45,711 nucleotides of DNA from Blumeriella jaapii. Lineage: Eukaryota; Ascomycota; Leotiomycetes; Helotiales; Drepanopezizaceae. The notes below the pieces were generated by a model. That model was given only the letters and a program-made list of their open reading frames with translations. It did no database searches and had not been told where the DNA came from. Position 1 is the stretch's first letter. Each line of letters begins with the position of its first letter. Of the stretch, positions 44,761 to 45,711 are shown in pieces. The stretch covers positions 1-45,711 of the forward strand of contig VWND01000056.1 of assembly GCA_009599575.1 (NCBI GenBank), written 5' to 3'. The position numbers and the translations under genes are program-made.

Positions 44761-45282
44761 AACGAAAAAAAAAATAATTTAATTTGGGTTTTAAATCGCA
44801 AAGTTTTGAAAATAATAATTTTTACACGTATTATTATTTTATTTATACGCAAAAATACTAGTAATTATTATACTCGCGATTGTATTGAATTTGCGAATCT
44901 TGATTTATTTTCACAAAATATAAAAGAAAAATTTATTCGAAATAGTTTTTTTATTTATACGAAAATAATTATTGTTTTATTTGTTTATTACCTACTGTTA
45001 TTTGTTATCGATTACGTCAATCTTTCGAATTTGAAAATAAATTGTGTATTAATAAATTTTGTTTATCAAATAATAAGTTTATTATTTAAACGAAATGAAT
45101 TATGGCCTAAAAACCAAAATTCCGATTATTATCAAAATCTATTTAATAATAAATCTATTTCGAATATAAATAGTTTTATAAAAAGTTTTTACTAAACAGG
45201 TTTATATTACGGAATTAGAGATACTGAATCTATTTTAAGTCTTAAATATATATTTATTAACTTAACAGATGAAATATCTTAG

Positions 45283-45711
45283 ATTAAATTTTTATTTTTT
45301 TACAAATTAAATTATTAATATTTTATCTGTCTGAAATTTATTAAAACATTTGATATAAAAGAATTAAATAGAAATAGAATAGAAATAGAAATAGAAATAT
45401 ATCGAAAATAGAAATAAAATAGAAATTTAAATAGAAATATAAATATAAATAGAAATAGAAATAGAAATAGAAATAGAAATAGAAATAGAAATCAGAAATA
45501 GAAATAGAAATAGAAATAGAAATAGAAATAGAAATAGAAATATTAGATTAAATTTCTATTTTCTTTACAAATTAAATTATTAATATTTTATCTGTCTGAA
45601 ACTTATTAAAACATTCGATATAAAAATAATTAAATAGAAATAGAAATATAAATATAAATATAAATATAAATAGAAATATAAATAGAAATATAATTAAAAA
45701 TATAAATAGAA
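45283..45711 (+). repeat. Terminal tandem duplication containing a hexanucleotide (aaatag) array
   Basis: A segment beginning agattaaatttttatttttt at 45281 recurs at 45544 (agattaaatttctattttct), so the repeat length is about 263 bp. Each copy runs through ttatctgtctgaaa and ttaaaacatt.gatataaaa into a run of gaaatagaaatag units, with taaatataaatata variants. The array is cut by the window end. It starts exactly at the helicase stop codon. The hexamer is not the canonical ttaggg telomere repeat. Confidence 0.85.

Larger units (their letters stand above)
40394..45282 (+). pseudogene. Telomere-linked RecQ-type helicase gene, inactivated
   Basis: About 4.9 kb from ATG 40394 to TAG 45282. The first part (40394-41428) and 42131 to about 43190 share one phase; 43237-44337 share another. 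Domain order is OrsD-type zinc fingers, a long Asn/Ser-rich middle, then RecQ helicase motifs I to VI and a Cys-containing C-terminus. Such genes sit next to telomeres in many fungi. Damage consists of in-frame TAA/TAG/TGA at former Gln or Trp codons, some frameshifts (near 41430-41580, 43190, 44340) and altered motifs. CAA and ACA codons survive in number, so RIP has been lighter here than in the transposons. No intron was needed to follow the frames. Functional role unknown; protein certainly not made in full. Confidence 0.85.

Noticed and set aside
45360..45711. Telomere array at the right end
   Set aside because: The hexamer aaatag is not ttaggg, and neither RIP-type transitions nor strand reversal convert one into the other.

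Overview
The window reads as a subtelomeric, AT-rich, transposon-filled stretch of a filamentous ascomycete (Pezizomycotina) genome. Three observations support this. The mobile elements are fungal Ty3/gypsy and Ty1/copia families. The degraded parts carry the signature of repeat-induced point mutation (RIP): coding frames are broken almost only by TAA/TAG, CpA is scarce, and surviving C is mostly in CpG. The right end holds satellites followed by a decayed telomere-linked RecQ-type helicase gene. The species cannot be named from the sequence.

Positions 1-21489 are one nested block. Element A (1-7380, plus) is a gypsy copy that starts left of the window. It has RT, RNase H and integrase, then about 3.2 kb of unidentified reading frames, then its 3' LTR (7115-7380). 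It abuts element B (7381-21489, minus), a second copy of the same family with pol, protease, gag and 5' LTR (21223-21489). B is split by a full-length chromodomain gypsy element (10349-17704, plus) with two 413-bp LTRs and a TSD differing at one base (ctttg/ttttg).

Positions 21490-30739 hold a gag-only LTR element (C1, 21490-23365), a 6.9-kb RIP-degraded gypsy element of another lineage (E, 23366-30282, minus) with an extended tRNA-like primer binding site, and an LTR plus gag tail related to C1 (D). Positions 30740-35562 are an LTR graveyard: LTR fragments of several families, a complete gag-only element (C2, 32137-34244, perfect TSD atagc), a copia RNase H tail and a gypsy integrase/chromodomain tail.

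Positions 35563-39618 are two satellites that escaped RIP. One has units of about 186-191 bp carrying a telomere-like taaccctaa and a strong hairpin. The other has about 14 units of 205-210 bp. Positions 39619-40393 contain a cluster of stem-loops, two minisatellites and a perfect 20-bp palindrome. Positions 40394-45282 are the helicase gene, with OrsD-type zinc fingers at the N-terminus and RecQ motifs at the C-terminus. Its Walker A, DECH and motif VI are all altered in the RIP direction. The window ends in a hexanucleotide (aaatag) array inside a duplicated unit of about 260 bp. No intact host gene, tRNA or rRNA gene was recognised.
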